Shown here: piece after piece, positions 17,175-25,863 of the stretch
Numbering within the stretch: the stretch's first letter is position 1
How the letters are laid out: each line of letters opens with the position of its first letter
Position numbers and translations under genes: made by a program
Assembly: GCF_018130825.1 (NCBI RefSeq)
Contig: NZ_JAFCJS010000004.1
Coordinates: 248,001 to 312,000 of the forward strand
Reading direction: 5' to 3'
Origin: Bradyrhizobium liaoningense
Lineage (GTDB): Bacteria; Pseudomonadota; Alphaproteobacteria; Rhizobiales; Xanthobacteraceae
Length of the DNA stretch: 64,000 nucleotides
The notes under the pieces: generated by a model
What the model was told of the DNA's origin: nothing
The model's input: the letters and a program-made list of their open reading frames with translations, nothing else
Database searches by the model: none

Positions 17175-17480
17175 CTATTGCGGCTCTGGACCATCTCCGC
17201 CTACGCACGTCTTGATGAAACTCTTCCTGCTCTCCCCGACCACCTTCTGATCGATCGCCTGCTTCAGGCAATCGACCCGCGCCTGCGCCATGCACAGCTG
17301 CATCTGGTCGCGCTTGTCCTGGCCTTTCAGGTTTTGCGTGGTGGCGAGACAGGTGACGCGCTTGGCCGCGGGAACCGGAACGGTAGTGGGAGCGGCGGAC
17401 GGGGTCGCCGTCTGCGCGAACACGGGCGCAACAATCAGACACACAAGGCTGGCGGCGACGGCGGCGGACGGCAGTTTCAT
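17175..17480 (-). CDS. PsiF-repeat-like exported protein
   Basis: A 101-residue protein with a signal peptide (VAASLVCLIVAPVFA). The mature part carries two degenerate PsiF-type units: CLATTQNLKGQDKRDQMQLC and CLKQAIDQKVVGESRKSFIK followed by TC. In enterobacteria PsiF is linked to phosphate starvation but its role is unknown. Here nothing shows phosphate control. The ATG at 17480 sits a few bases after AGGAGAGTTCG. It lies between two REP elements. Confidence 0.7.
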   Translation of the reverse strand: MKLPSAAVAASLVCLIVAPVFAQTATPSAAPTTVPVPAAKRVTCLATTQNLKGQDKRDQMQLCMAQARVDCLKQAIDQKVVGESRKSFIKTCVGGDGPEPQ

Positions 17481-17546
17481 CGAACTCTCCTGATCGTCCG
17501 AGATCGATAGGGAGGGTGCGATGAATGAGGCGTGAATGCCGAACTG

Positions 17547-17641
17547 CCGTAGGGTGGGCAAAGCGCAAGCGTGCCCACCGCTTCGATTATCGAGTGAGGC
17601 AGCATTGTTGGTGGGCACGCTGCGCTTTGCCCACCCTACGG
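17547..17641. repeat. Palindromic REP, GTAGGGTGGGCAAAG type (copy 2)
   Basis: CCGTAGGGTGGGCAAAGCGC and GCGCTTTGCCCACCCTACGG are exact complements. Inner GCGTGCCCACC and GGTGGGCACGC also pair. The spacer differs from copy 1. Confidence 0.85.
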
Positions 17642-18009
17642 GACCTGCCGACCTTCACGCCTCACTGAGAAATGATCCTCGTCATCCCGATCCGCGTTGC
17701 ATCGAATCGTGCTTACACTCCGAGGTAAGTCATTTCGCTTTGTGGTTGGATTTTTCGTCGCGGTCCGGCGTCCTTAAGTTGTTCGACGAAGTCTTGCTGA
17801 AACAGAGCGCTGCTAAACTGCGTGTTAGGTAATTAGCCCTGTTCTTTTTATCGCGCAGACAATCAAGTCAACCAAACGGCCGTCGAGCTTTGGAATTGGC
17901 GCAGTCTGTGAACGGGCTCATATCGAAGAGCCATCTGACGGGCTACGATCACCTCGAAAATCCGCGGTGGAATATCTGTAAATTCCAAAGTCAATCGATG
18001 GGGGTGATC
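17642..18009. other. Gene-poor stretch of lower GC
   Basis: Nothing with a convincing start and ribosome binding site was found here. The composition is visibly poorer in G and C than the neighbours, for example around 17700-17860. No hairpin or known motif was recognised. Confidence 0.5.
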
Positions 18010-18192
18010 ATGCCCATCATACTGGACTTGCTCTATCGCGAATATTGCCGCGCCCGCCTCGCCGAAATGCGCAAACAGCTTCTGATCGCAGCTGAACGCT
18101 TTGAAGCGCTCGAAGCGGACTACCTTCTTTCGGATCAAAGTGACGACGAGAAAGCGGCACATCGCAAGGCCGGCCGCGGCGCGCCGAATTGA
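18010..18192 (+). CDS. Small hypothetical protein
   Basis: A 60-residue open frame starting MPIILDLLYREYCRARLAEM, mostly helical with many Arg, Glu and Ala, and an acidic middle. The ATG has GGGGGTG a few bases upstream. An in-frame ATG 12 bases earlier exists but lacks a site. I do not recognise the family. The frame looks biased like a real gene (amphipathic helix, few rare residues), but its length keeps the call modest. Confidence 0.5.
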   Translation: MPIILDLLYREYCRARLAEMRKQLLIAAERFEALEADYLLSDQSDDEKAAHRKAGRGAPN

Positions 18193-18252
18193 AGCGACCC
18201 AAACCGGCAATCTCTTCCGCGTCGCAGTGACCAGGCAATTGGCATCAGTTTG

Positions 18253-18498
18253 GATGGCAGCGATGAACACGCCCGAATGCTATACCGTCATGGTGACCTG
18301 CGCCTCGTGCCTGACCATCATCGGATTGATGGTCGTTGGGGCGTGGTGAGCACGACTGACTGCTGAACCGCGATCGCGGACCGTGACCGGCTTTGCAGGC
18401 AAGCACGTTCCGTCGGAACATGGCACGGCCGATGGTCACGGCACCCAACAAGGCAGCGCCGTAGAGTGGGCAAAGCGAAGCGTGCCCACCCGACGAGA
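18253..18498. other. Intergenic region with half REP
   Basis: Contains a single REP-like hairpin at 18459-18491 (GTAGAGTGGGCAAAGCG, GTGCCCACC), apparently half of a GTAGGGTGGGCAAAG element next to the lpxK stop. A possible 30-codon hydrophobic frame begins near 18255, but it has no supporting evidence and is not called. Confidence 0.5.
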
Positions 18499-19515
18499 TC
18501 AGCGTCTGGAGAACCGCCGCTCGCGCGCCTTGTAGAGATGATCGCTGATCAGTTGCCGCAGCTTGGCGGGGTCGTCGAATTCGAGCTGGACGGCGAACGG
18601 CACGATGCCGGCGGGCACGCCTTCGCTGCCATGCAGGCGGGCAAGATCCTTTTCCGTCGTCACCAGCGTCAGTTGCTCGCGCTGTGCTTCCGCCGCGAGC
18701 GCGGCGAGCTCCTCGCGCGAGAACATGTGATGATCGTCGAAGCGGCGCGTGCGCGCGACATCGATGCCACTGCCCTGCAATGTGCGGAAGAAGCGCGCGG
18801 GATCGCCGATGCCGGCGAAGGCGAAGACCCGCTTGCCGAGGAGCTGCGCGAGCGAAGCCGCATCCGGCTTCAACCGCGCGCGCAGCTCGGGCTTGTTGCG
18901 CTTGGCGAGCTCGCCCGCGACATCGTTGGCAGCGCGGCCGTCGCCGATCAGCACCAGCGCGTCGGTGCGCGCGAGCTGCGCCTGCAGCGGCGCGCGCAGG
19001 GGGCCGGCCGGAAACACCGCGCCGTTGCCGAGACCGCGCTCGCTGTCGATCACGATCAGCGAGGCATCCTTCAGCAGGCGCGGGTTCTGGAAGCCGTCGT
19101 CCATCAGGACCACGGTGGCGCCTTGCGACTTCGTCAGTGCGACGCCGTCGAGGCGGTCGCGCGCAACGGCGACAGGAACGTCGCGCGCCATCATCAAGGG
19201 CTCGTCGCCGACATCAGCCGCGGTGTGACGCATCCGATCGACCATGACAGGGCCCTTCAGGCGTCCGCCATAGCCGCGGCTGAGCACGACAGGCGTCTCG
19301 CCGAGCTCGCGCAAAAGCTTGGTCAGCGCCAGCACGGTCGGCGTCTTGCCGGCGCCGCCGACATGGTAGTTGCCGACGCAGATCACGGGGATGCCGGCGT
19401 CAAAGCCCGTGCGCAGCATGCGCCGTTCGGTGATCGCGCCGTAGAGCGCACCGAGCGGCCATAGCGCGTGCGATTGAAGGGAACGTGGCCGGTACCAGAA
19501 GGCCGGCTCACGCAT
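18499..19515 (-). CDS. lpxK: Tetraacyldisaccharide 4'-kinase LpxK
   Basis: A 338-residue LpxK, the kinase that adds the 4' phosphate to the lipid A precursor to give lipid IVA. It opens with a membrane-associating segment (AFWYRPRSLQSHALWPLGAL). The P-loop VGGAGKTP is at about residues 52-59, then LSRGYGG and VLMDDGFQNP follow, all typical of the family. The ATG overlaps the end of waaA by 8 bases. It is the last gene of a six-gene minus-strand operon for lipid A. Confidence 0.96.
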   Translation of the reverse strand: MREPAFWYRPRSLQSHALWPLGALYGAITERRMLRTGFDAGIPVICVGNYHVGGAGKTPTVLALTKLLRELGETPVVLSRGYGGRLKGPVMVDRMRHTAADVGDEPLMMARDVPVAVARDRLDGVALTKSQGATVVLMDDGFQNPRLLKDASLIVIDSERGLGNGAVFPAGPLRAPLQAQLARTDALVLIGDGRAANDVAGELAKRNKPELRARLKPDAASLAQLLGKRVFAFAGIGDPARFFRTLQGSGIDVARTRRFDDHHMFSREELAALAAEAQREQLTLVTTEKDLARLHGSEGVPAGIVPFAVQLEFDDPAKLRQLISDHLYKARERRFSRR

Positions 19516-20824
19516 TGGCGGCTCCCATCTCGATCCGCAATTGCAGCAGATAGGGCTCCAGCGCGGTCATGGTGCGGTTGAGCGCGCCGCCGAGTTGCTC
19601 GACGACGCCGGCACCTGCCTGCTGCATCTTGTCACGCAACGTGGGATCGGCCAGCAGCTGGCCGAGCTGCTTGACCAGCGCTTCCGGCGTGTCGGCCTGG
19701 CGCGCGCCGCCGCTCGCATCGAGCGCCTCGTAGACGTCGGTGAAGTTGAAGACGTGCGGGCCATGGACGATCGCCGCCCCTAACTTGATCGCCTCGATCG
19801 GATTCTGCCCGCCGTGGCGGATCAGCGATCCGCCCATGAACACGATCGGCGAGAGGCGGTAGAACAGGCCGAGCTCGCCCATGGTGTCGGCGACGTAGAC
19901 GTCGGTCGCGGCCGTCGGCAGCTCCTCGCGCGAGCGCAGGGCAGGCTTGAGGCCCGACGCCGTGACGAGGCCTGCGATCGAGGAGCCGCGGTCGGGATGG
20001 CGGGGCACGATCACGGTCAGAAGCTGCGGGAAGAAGCCGACGAGGCTGCGATGCGCGGCGACCAGCATCTCGTCCTCGCCCGGATGGGTCGAGGCGGCGA
20101 CGATGATCGGCCGCCCGCGCGTCATCGCCATCAGCCGTTCGAGCTTGGCGGGATCGGCCGGCGGTGCGGGCACGTCGAGCTTGAGATTGCCCGTGGTGAC
20201 GACGTCGCGGCCGCCGAGCGCGGAGAAGCGCTCGGCATCGGTCCTGGACTGCGCGAGACAAATATCGAACCGCGACAGCAGCGCCGAGATGGTGCCGTGC
20301 ATCCGGCGCCAGCGCGGGAAGGAGCGCGGCGACATCCGCCCGTTGATCAGCACCATCGGCACCCGGCGCGCAGCGCCCGCCAGGATCAGGTTGGGCCACA
20401 AATCGGATTCGATGAACAGCGCCAGCGACGGCTTCCAGTGGTCGAGGAAGCGCGCAACGTAGCGCGGGGAATCATACGGCACGTATTGATGGATGACGTC
20501 GGGCGGAAAGCGTTTTGCGACGACCGCCGCCGAGGTGACGGTGCCCGAGGTGAGCAGGATGCGCAAATTGAGATCGCGCAGGCGCTCGATCAGGGCGGCC
20601 GCCGCCAGCACCTCGCCGACGCTGGCGCCGTGGATCCAGACCAGCGGGCCGTGCGGCCGCACGTCGCGGGACAGGCCGCGCCGCTCACCGACCCGCGCGG
20701 GGTCTTCCTTGCCCTGCTTCAGCCGCCGCTTGATCAGCGCAGGCGCGAGCGGCACCAGGCCGGAGGCCAGGCGCCGATACATCCGCAGCGTGATCGGCAG
20801 CGCAATGGGCAGCGATTTAGGCAT
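19508..20824 (-). CDS. waaA: 3-deoxy-D-manno-octulosonic acid transferase
   Basis: A 438-residue Kdo transferase. It has an N-terminal membrane segment, the family motif WIHGASVGEVLAAAALI, then FIESDLWPN, INGRMSPRS and a GT-B C-terminal half with FMGGSLIRHGGQNPIEA. It attaches Kdo to lipid IVA at the inner membrane. The ATG opens MPKSLPIALP and overlaps the end of the DUF374 gene by 8 bases. The overlap with lpxK on the other side shows one translational unit. Confidence 0.95.
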   Translation of the reverse strand: MPKSLPIALPITLRMYRRLASGLVPLAPALIKRRLKQGKEDPARVGERRGLSRDVRPHGPLVWIHGASVGEVLAAAALIERLRDLNLRILLTSGTVTSAAVVAKRFPPDVIHQYVPYDSPRYVARFLDHWKPSLALFIESDLWPNLILAGAARRVPMVLINGRMSPRSFPRWRRMHGTISALLSRFDICLAQSRTDAERFSALGGRDVVTTGNLKLDVPAPPADPAKLERLMAMTRGRPIIVAASTHPGEDEMLVAAHRSLVGFFPQLLTVIVPRHPDRGSSIAGLVTASGLKPALRSREELPTAATDVYVADTMGELGLFYRLSPIVFMGGSLIRHGGQNPIEAIKLGAAIVHGPHVFNFTDVYEALDASGGARQADTPEALVKQLGQLLADPTLRDKMQQAGAGVVEQLGGALNRTMTALEPYLLQLRIEMGAANA

Positions 20825-21530
20825 CTTCCGGTCCAGGGCGGCCGAGCTGCGCATAGGCGCGCCGGGTCGCCTCGTTCAGCGTGTCCTCCAGCTCCTGCCG
20901 CAGCGTCTCCATCATGGCGGCGTCGGCATCTGCGGGAACGTGGATTTCCTTGATGCCGACCAATGCGCCTCGCCCGAATGGCAAATTGATGGTGGTGCGG
21001 TCCCAGTTCTTCAGCCGGATGAAGCGGCTCGTGGCCATCGCAAAAGGCATGATCGGCCGCCCCGATTCCCGTGCCAGCATGATGATGCCGAGCCCGGCCA
21101 CGCGCGAGCGCTTGGGGACATCGGCGGTCAGCGCGACATTACAACCGTCCTGGAGCGTCCGCACCATTTCCTTGAAGGCGCCGACACCACCTTTGCGGTG
21201 GAAAGCCCCGCCGTGATCGCCGGAACCTCTGATCGTGCCGATGCCGAGCCGCTCGGCGGCGATGGCATTGAACTCGCCGTCGCGGTGCCGGGAGATCAGG
21301 ACCCTAGCCTTGTACCAGTCCTTGTTCTTGATGAAGGGGGTGAGGAAGTGCTGGCCGTGCCAGAAGGCGAAGATCGCGGGGATCTGCGGCTCGACGATGT
21401 CATAAACGTCGGGCGGATCGAACGTGAACTTGTTGGTCCGCCAGACAAGGCGCAGATATTCGGCCGCCAGGACCCCGACGGCACGCTGAACGAAGCTGCT
21501 TCGCAGCGTATTGCGAAGCAGTTTTTTCAA
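20817..21530 (-). CDS. DUF374 lysophospholipid/lipid A acyltransferase-family protein
   Basis: A 237-residue protein of the DUF374 family, a branch of membrane acyltransferases. It shows FAFWHGQHFL (His 58), ISRHRDGEF, and LTADVPKR in place of the standard acyltransferase motifs. In epsilonproteobacteria, DUF374 proteins (LpxJ) add secondary acyl chains to lipid A after Kdo. Lying between DUF4170 and waaA, this one probably has a similar role. The start is TTG, overlapping the DUF4170 stop as TTGA; no closer ATG exists. Confidence 0.85.
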   Translation of the reverse strand: MKKLLRNTLRSSFVQRAVGVLAAEYLRLVWRTNKFTFDPPDVYDIVEPQIPAIFAFWHGQHFLTPFIKNKDWYKARVLISRHRDGEFNAIAAERLGIGTIRGSGDHGGAFHRKGGVGAFKEMVRTLQDGCNVALTADVPKRSRVAGLGIIMLARESGRPIMPFAMATSRFIRLKNWDRTTINLPFGRGALVGIKEIHVPADADAAMMETLRQELEDTLNEATRRAYAQLGRPGPEDA

Positions 21531-21769
21531 CGCGCCGGTTCTTGATTGGGGTCGAGCAGCCGGTGGAGATGGACGATGAAATAGCGCATCTGCGCATTGT
21601 CGACCGTGCTCTGCGCCTTGGCGCGCCAGGCGGCGTGCGCCGTCGCGTAGTTCGGATAGAGGCCGACGATCTCGACGTCGTCCAGGTTCTTGAAGGTGTT
21701 GTGCTCGAGATCGACGAGCTCTCCGCCGATGACGAGGTGAAGCAGTTGTTGCGGGGCACTATCTGGCAT
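21527..21769 (-). CDS. DUF4170 family protein
   Basis: An 80-residue protein. LHLVIGGELVDLEHNTFKN and VGLYPNYATAHAAWRAKAQ followed by MRYFIVHLHRLL match DUF4170, a small alphaproteobacterial family of unknown function. The ATG at 21769 opens MPDSAPQQ. Its TGA overlaps the TTG of the DUF374 acyltransferase gene, so expression of the two is tied. Its constant place in this lipid A operon suggests an accessory role there (inference). Confidence 0.8.
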   Translation of the reverse strand: MPDSAPQQLLHLVIGGELVDLEHNTFKNLDDVEIVGLYPNYATAHAAWRAKAQSTVDNAQMRYFIVHLHRLLDPNQEPAR

Positions 21770-21829
21770 GGGTTCTCTTTCTAACGGGCTGCCCGGCAAA
21801 GCAGTGGTCGACAGGCACGCGAAAGCGCT

Positions 21830-22648
21830 TCAGGGCAAGGGACGGTCTCGAAAATGCGCGACAATGCTCGCATGACGATCGCGTCCCGCTGCCACCAGCA
21901 CCCCGTGGGCCACTTCCCGGCGGTTATAGAGGATGGGATCTCCGGAGAGGTCGCTCATCCTACCATCCGCTTCCTGCACGATCAAATCGGCGGCCGCAAG
22001 GTCCCAATCATGGCTGTTGCCGCCCGCAAAAGCCGCATCCAGCGCGCCATGGGCGACCCGGCAGAGCCGGAGCGCGAGCGAGCCGATTCGCCGGTGCAGC
22101 TTGATCTCGCCGAGCGAGGGCTTCAGGCGCTCGATCAGGGGTTTGGGCCCGGCCACGCGCGAGAAGTCGAGCTCGGATCCGGCAGTAGCCTGCACGGCTC
22201 TGCCGTTGAGTGTCGTGCCTCGCCCTCGGACCGCAAAGAAGAACTCGTCGCTGGTCGGTGCGAACACCGCGGCGAGCACGGGCGTGGCGCCCTCGACCAG
22301 CGCGACGCTGACGCACCATTCGTCATGGCCGCCCAGATAATTGCGCGTGCCGTCGATGGGATCGACCACCCACGTCAGCCGGCGCGACAGCCGGGTGGAA
22401 TCGTCGGCGCTCTCCTCGGAGAGCCAGCCATAGTCCGGCGTGGCGGCGCGCAGGCGCGCTTCGAGCAGGTCGTTGACGGCGATGTCGGCCTCCGACACCG
22501 GCGAGGAGACGCCCTTGATCCACTTCTTCAGCTCGGTGCGGAACATCGACTGCGCGAGCGCACCCGCCTCCCGCACCGTGTCCTTCAGCAGCGCCGCATC
22601 GCGGTTCAGGATGGTTTCGTCGAGGGAGTTCGCGTCAGCGTCCGCCAA
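21830..22648 (-). CDS. Inositol monophosphatase-family phosphatase (CysQ-like)
   Basis: A 272-residue metal-dependent phosphatase. It shows SEES (E79), VVDPIDGTRNYLGG (D96, D99) and DWDLAAADLI near residue 215, which together form the magnesium site. Substrate could be inositol phosphate or 3'-phosphoadenosine 5'-phosphate; the family does not settle it. The start is TTG at 22648, preceded by GAGGG and lying inside the last codons of the upstream pmbA-family gene (14-base overlap). It is therefore coupled into the lipid A operon. Confidence 0.88.
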   Translation of the reverse strand: MADADANSLDETILNRDAALLKDTVREAGALAQSMFRTELKKWIKGVSSPVSEADIAVNDLLEARLRAATPDYGWLSEESADDSTRLSRRLTWVVDPIDGTRNYLGGHDEWCVSVALVEGATPVLAAVFAPTSDEFFFAVRGRGTTLNGRAVQATAGSELDFSRVAGPKPLIERLKPSLGEIKLHRRIGSLALRLCRVAHGALDAAFAGGNSHDWDLAAADLIVQEADGRMSDLSGDPILYNRREVAHGVLVAAGRDRHASIVAHFRDRPLP

Positions 22649-24038
22649 GCGTCAAGCCCTCGATGCGCACCGTCGGCGCATTGATGCCGTACCGGAACTC
22701 CAGATTGTTCGCCGGCTGCATCGACTTGAAGATCTCGAACAGATGGCCGGCGATCGTGACCTCGCTGACGGGATAGGTGATCTCGCCGTTCTCGATCCAG
22801 AAGCCGGAGGCGCCGCGGCTGTAATCGCCGGTGACGCCGTTGACGCCGGAGCCGATCAGGTCGGTGACGTAGAAGCCCTGCTTGATGTCGGAGATCAGCT
22901 CGGCCGGCGTCGGCGTGCCGGCTTCGAGATGCAGATTGTACGGCCCCGGCGAGGGCGAGGACGAGACGCCGCGATGGGCGTGGCCGGTGGTGGCGAGCCC
23001 AAGCTCGCGCGCGGTGGCGCAGTCGAGCAGCCAGGTCGTCAGCACGCCTTCGTCGACGAGGGCGATTTTCTTCACCGCGACGCCTTCGGCATCGAAAGTC
23101 TGCGAGCGCAGGCCGCGCTTGCGCAGGGGATCGTCGATGATGCGGATGTTCTTGGCGAAGAGCTGCTGGCCGAGCTTGTCCTTGAGGAAGCTGGTCTTGC
23201 GCGCGATCGAGGCGCCGTTGATGGCGCCGACGACGTGGCCGACCAGCGAGCCCGCGACGCGCGGGTCGAACACCACGGGCACCTTGCAGGTTTCGACCTT
23301 GCGCGGATTGTAGCGCGCCACGGTGCGCTCGCCGGCGGAACGGCCGACGGTTTCCGGCGACAGCAGATCGGCGCCATGCGGCGCGGAGGTGAAATCGTAG
23401 TCGCGCTCCATGCCGGTGCCCTCGCCTGATATCGCGGTGGCCGAGATGCCCTGGCTGGAGCGCAGGTAGGAGCCGTGGAAGCCGGTCGAGGTGACGAGCA
23501 CCATGCCGCCCATGCCGGCGGAGGCCGAGGCGCCGCCGGATTTTGTGACTCCCTTCACTGCGAGTGCGGCAGCTTCAGCGGCGAGCGCACGGCGCTCGAG
23601 CTCGCTGGTCGCGGGCACATCGGGATCGAGCAGATCGAGATCGGGGAAGTCGCGCGCCAGCAGCGCGGGATCGGCCAGGCCGACATATTTGTCTGATGGC
23701 GCAACCTTCGCCATCGCCACCGCGCGTTCGGCAAGCTTGGTCACGGCATCGCCGCTGACGTCGTTGGTCGAGACCACCGCCTGGCGCTGGCCGACCAGCA
23801 CGCGCAGGCCGACATCGTCGCCCTCGGAGCGCTCGGATTCCTCGACGCGGCCGTCGCGCACCTCGACCCCTTGCGAGACGCCGCGCACCGCGACCGCATC
23901 GGCCGCATCGGCGCCTGCGCGTTTGGCCGCCTCCACCAGCCGCTGTGCGAGATCGGACAGCGCGGACTGATCGAACAGGTCGCGATTGGCCTTGGAAGAA
24001 TCCTGGGGCGAAAGCGTCGAGCTTGGTGAAGGGTTCAC
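22635..24038 (-). CDS. pmbA: TldD/PmbA-family protein (PmbA-like)
   Basis: A 467-residue member of the TldD/PmbA peptidase family. It lacks the HEXXH zinc motif carried by TldD, so it is the PmbA-like partner. Typical stretches are EGTGMERDYDF, VVFDPRVAGSLVGHVVGA and GVNGVTGDYSRGASGF. In enterobacteria the pair matures microcins and processes the antitoxin CcdA. The start chosen is GTG at 24038 with AGGA 8 bases upstream; further upstream starts lack a site. It opens the six-gene operon that ends with lpxK. Confidence 0.9.
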   Translation of the reverse strand: MNPSPSSTLSPQDSSKANRDLFDQSALSDLAQRLVEAAKRAGADAADAVAVRGVSQGVEVRDGRVEESERSEGDDVGLRVLVGQRQAVVSTNDVSGDAVTKLAERAVAMAKVAPSDKYVGLADPALLARDFPDLDLLDPDVPATSELERRALAAEAAALAVKGVTKSGGASASAGMGGMVLVTSTGFHGSYLRSSQGISATAISGEGTGMERDYDFTSAPHGADLLSPETVGRSAGERTVARYNPRKVETCKVPVVFDPRVAGSLVGHVVGAINGASIARKTSFLKDKLGQQLFAKNIRIIDDPLRKRGLRSQTFDAEGVAVKKIALVDEGVLTTWLLDCATARELGLATTGHAHRGVSSSPSPGPYNLHLEAGTPTPAELISDIKQGFYVTDLIGSGVNGVTGDYSRGASGFWIENGEITYPVSEVTIAGHLFEIFKSMQPANNLEFRYGINAPTVRIEGLTLGGR

Positions 24039-24312
24039 AAACGAAATCCTGTTGGGGCGGAGGTCGGGGCTCGGGACGGCCGAACCCACCAGATGTGCCC
24101 AAATGGTGCGGACTTCAAGCATTTTCAGCCCGCAAAAAGCTCAGATTCGCTTCTTCGGCGCAACGTCTCGTCAATCATGCGCGCCAAGGTCTTGTCAATC
24201 ATGAGCCGCGGTGACGCTGGGTTAACCAGCCTTTTTAAGCGGTTTCGGAAACGGCCGCGCTAAGGTCCTCGCATCGACCGGGAACATAATCCTGGCGGGG
24301 AGAACGAAAGCC

Positions 24313-24831
24313 GTGAGGCGTCAAACATCAGCATGCGGGGTCGCTCCCGCCGGGTCGAGCCGCAGCTTGCGGCTCGACCCCCTTTCCCTTCCGGTCCGCT
24401 TCGACGCGCATGATCCGCGCGCCGACGGATACACCAGGCAGATCGAGCTTCATCGCGAGCGTGTCGTGCTGCGCCGTGCCGTCCGCGGCATGCAGATGGC
24501 GATCAACGTCCGCGTCAGCGATTTCACCGGCGTCGCGCTGCGCGGCAATGACGAGGCGCAGGCGCTCGTCCTCGTCCATCGCGACCCCTCGCTCTCCGTT
24601 CCGCTGCTGGTCGGTGCCGAAGCCGACGAGCTCACCGAGGCCTGGGCGATCTGGAGCGAGATTTTTGCGCTTCCGCAACTCGACGAAGGTGCGCGCAAGC
24701 CCGCAGCCCGCCGCCGCCGCGCCAACGCGATCCGCGCCCGCCGTCCGAAATTCTTGATGCGCCGCCGCACCGGCATGGTGCGCGAGCTGGCCGTTCATCA
24801 GGGCGAACGCGAGATCATCGCGAGGAACTGA
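24313..24831 (+). CDS. DUF6101 family protein
   Basis: A 172-residue protein of a family confined to Bradyrhizobium relatives (DUF6101 by recollection). The central region FDAHDPRADGYTRQIELHRE followed by RVVLRRAVRGMQMAINVRV is well conserved in those proteins. The C-terminus is very Arg-rich. No function is known. The start is GTG with GGGGAGA about 10 bases upstream. It is divergent from the pmbA/lpxK operon. Confidence 0.65.
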   Translation: MRRQTSACGVAPAGSSRSLRLDPLSLPVRFDAHDPRADGYTRQIELHRERVVLRRAVRGMQMAINVRVSDFTGVALRGNDEAQALVLVHRDPSLSVPLLVGAEADELTEAWAIWSEIFALPQLDEGARKPAARRRRANAIRARRPKFLMRRRTGMVRELAVHQGEREIIARN

Positions 24832-24836
24832 AGGTG

Positions 24837-24929
24837 CCGTAGGGTGGGTTAGCCGTAGGCGTAACCCACCTCTTCTGTTTCCGTGGAGAGAGACAGTGGT
24901 GGGTTACGCTTCGCTAACCCACCCTACGA
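24837..24929. repeat. Palindromic repeat, CGTAGGGTGGGTTAGC type (copy 2)
   Basis: Arms CGTAGGGTGGGTTAGC and GCTAACCCACCCTACG match those of the element after mutL at 5363-5480. The inner arms GTAACCCACC and GGTGGGTTAC pair too. It sits between the stops of the DUF6101 gene and ubiA. Confidence 0.85.
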
Positions 24930-24930
24930 G

Positions 24931-25863
24931 TCACGCCGCCCGCATCACGGCGTCCGCGAGCAATCCCGCAAACAGTAGCAGCCCTGCATCCCGGTTCGAT
25001 TTGAACAGGCGCAGGCAGAGCGCGCCATCAGCGATGTTCAAGCGCACGATCTGCGACGCCAGATGCGCGGCAAAGGCCGCAAGCCCAAGCCAGGCCGGCC
25101 AGCGCACATCGCCGGAGGCCAACGCGACGCCGATCAGCACCACCGCAAGCCCATAGAACAGGATCAGCGCCTGACGCGTATGCGCGCCGAACAAACGCGC
25201 AGTGGACTTGACGCCGATCAGCGCGTCGTCCTCGGCGTCCTGATGCGCATAGATCGTGTCATAGCCGATCACCCAGGCGATCGACCCCGCATAGAGCACC
25301 AGCGCGGTGAGGTCGATGCGTCCGAGGATGACGGCAAAGCCCATCAGCGCGCCCCAGGAGAAGGCAAGCCCGAGGAAGACCTGCGGCCACCAGGTGACAC
25401 GCTTCATGAAGGGATAGATGGCGACGACCGCGAGCGAGGCGATGCCGGTCGCGACGGCAAAACGGTTGAACTGGAGCAGCACGACGAGACCGATCACGGC
25501 CTGCGCGACCATGAAGGCGAGCGCCTGCTTCACGGTGATCTGCCCCGCGGGCAGCGGCCGTGAGCGCGTGCGCTCGACCTTGGCATCGAGGTCGCGGTCG
25601 GTGATGTCGTTCCAGGTGCAGCCCGCGCCACGCATCACGAAGGCGCCGATGAAGAACAGCACGATGGTGAGCGGCAGACGGTTGACATCGTGCGCGATGC
25701 CGGCGGCGAGCGCCGCCGACCACCAGCACGGCATCAGCAGAAGCCAGGAGCCGATCGGACGATCGAAGCGGGACACGCGCAAGTAAGGCCGCGCCCAATG
25801 CGGCGCGAGCGTATCGACCCAGTTGCCGGTGGAGTCGGCAACGCGGGCGGATGTATCACTCAT
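24931..25863 (-). CDS. ubiA: 4-hydroxybenzoate octaprenyltransferase UbiA
   Basis: A 310-residue polytopic prenyltransferase that attaches the polyprenyl tail in ubiquinone synthesis. Both Asp-rich motifs are present: NDITDRDLDAKVERTRSRPL near residue 77 and YDTIYAHQDAEDD near residue 200. Eight or nine hydrophobic segments are visible. The ATG overlaps the TGA of the upstream secreted protein gene as ATGA, so the two are translationally coupled. Confidence 0.96.
   Translation of the reverse strand: MSDTSARVADSTGNWVDTLAPHWARPYLRVSRFDRPIGSWLLLMPCWWSAALAAGIAHDVNRLPLTIVLFFIGAFVMRGAGCTWNDITDRDLDAKVERTRSRPLPAGQITVKQALAFMVAQAVIGLVVLLQFNRFAVATGIASLAVVAIYPFMKRVTWWPQVFLGLAFSWGALMGFAVILGRIDLTALVLYAGSIAWVIGYDTIYAHQDAEDDALIGVKSTARLFGAHTRQALILFYGLAVVLIGVALASGDVRWPAWLGLAAFAAHLASQIVRLNIADGALCLRLFKSNRDAGLLLFAGLLADAVMRAA

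Noticed and set aside
18255..18349. Possible 30-residue hydrophobic peptide
   Set aside because: It has no ribosome binding site and no other support; too short to call.
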